From Cryptosporidium bovis (lineage: Eukaryota; Apicomplexa; Conoidasida; Eucoccidiorida; Cryptosporidiidae): DNA of 64,000 bases. The notes below the pieces were generated by a model. That model worked only from the letters and a program-made list of their open reading frames with translations, searched no databases and was not told the origin of the DNA. The position numbers were made by a program, and so were the translations under genes. Below are positions 63,729 through 64,000 of this stretch, one piece after another. Numbering within the stretch: position 1 is the stretch's first letter; each line of letters starts with the position of its first letter. The stretch lies in assembly GCA_009768925.2 (NCBI GenBank), contig VHIT02000017.1, positions 62,001-126,000 on the forward strand, given 5' to 3'.

Positions 63729-64000
63729 TTAGCTCATCTTTCTTAGGAGCTTTATTTTATCATTAGTTAATGTCAACTCAATTTTTCTTATGTCAAGTTG
63801 GACAATGCTTATATATATCTCAATGATTTCCTTTAGATTTTTTCTTGCTTCTTCAATTCCAGTAGATGAACAAATACCAAAGTGTTCAAATTCACCAACT
63901 TTTTCGAGGAAGCTTGACAATTTCTCTTGCAACTTATATCTCTTCTCAAGAATTTTAAGTAACTTTTTGTAAGAAATACCGGAATATCCGCTCAGAGTAG
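63729..64000 (-). CDS. C-terminal end of an unidentified gene (cut by right window edge)
   Basis: The frame is open from the right edge to a TAA at 63729-63731, about 89 codons, with no intervening stop and no convincing start, so the gene continues outside the window. The visible part is helical and charged: GYSGISYKKLLKILEKRYKL, then EARKNLKEIIEIYISIVQ and IRKIELTLTNDKIKLL. It resembles the end of a coiled-coil or helical-bundle protein. Function cannot be named from this part. Confidence 0.6.
   Translation of the reverse strand, partial: TLSGYSGISYKKLLKILEKRYKLQEKLSSFLEKVGEFEHFGICSSTGIEEARKNLKEIIEIYISIVQLDIRKIELTLTNDKIKLLRKMS

Noticed and set aside
1-64000. tRNA, rRNA, transposable element, CRISPR array or viral insertion
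   Set aside because: No A/B box pair, rRNA core, transposase, reverse transcriptase or regular repeat-spacer pattern was seen in any spacer by eye; a covariance scan would be needed to exclude small RNAs.

Overview
The window looks like a stretch of nuclear chromosome from a compact, strongly AT-rich apicomplexan, most likely a Cryptosporidium species. This is inferred from gene density, long mostly intronless genes on both strands, asparagine/serine/glycine-rich inserts in conserved proteins, and short spacers carrying E2F-like TGGCGCC, TGCATGCA (ApiAP2-type) and G-box motifs of the kind reported upstream of Cryptosporidium genes. The species cannot be fixed from this sequence alone. All protein names come from motifs read by eye; no database search was run. 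No tRNA, rRNA, transposon, CRISPR array or organellar DNA was seen.

Layout, left to right. (1) 1-6.8 kb: the C-terminal half of a dynein heavy chain, cut by the window edge, convergent with a dual-specificity phosphatase carrying gelsolin-like segments. (2) 6.8-12 kb: a 1.2-kb divergent spacer with a TA repeat, a TRAPPC12-like TPR protein, a small unrecognised gene, and a signal peptidase complex subunit 2-like protein. (3) 12-21.3 kb: a large leucine-rich-repeat protein that needs three exons, an ER protein disulfide isomerase, and a protein kinase with a DLG motif. (4) 22.3-31 kb: an ankyrin-DHHC palmitoyltransferase, a SEN1-like helicase, a histidine phosphatase and ribosomal protein uS7 (RPS5), all on the + strand. 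(5) 31-53.4 kb, all on the - strand: TRAPPC8/Trs85-like, a coiled-coil protein with an AIR9-like segment, and a giant protein of about 4,290 residues with a MATH domain, a degenerate USP-like segment and an RluA-type pseudouridine-synthase-like domain. (6) 54-64 kb: a secreted cysteine-containing orphan, GPN3 GTPase, a CS-domain protein, COG7-like, MO25, and the 3' end of an unidentified gene cut by the right edge.

Three genes gain exons that simple open-frame reading misses: two small 5' exons for the LRR protein, a 5' exon for the giant MATH protein, and a short 3' exon for MO25. The MO25 exon restores its conserved C-terminus. Start codons for TRAPPC8 and the kinase are moved to the first real ATG.

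Functionally the window is mostly housekeeping, with a notable share of secretory-pathway genes: two TRAPPIII-type subunits (TRAPPC8 and TRAPPC12), COG7, SPC2, PDI and a DHHC enzyme. The least ordinary items are the MATH/USP-like/RluA-like fusion, the phosphatase-gelsolin architecture, the AIR9-like coiled-coil protein, the orphan secreted protein, and two GC-raised islands (about 30.93-31.08 kb and 53.85-54.0 kb) that no annotated gene explains.
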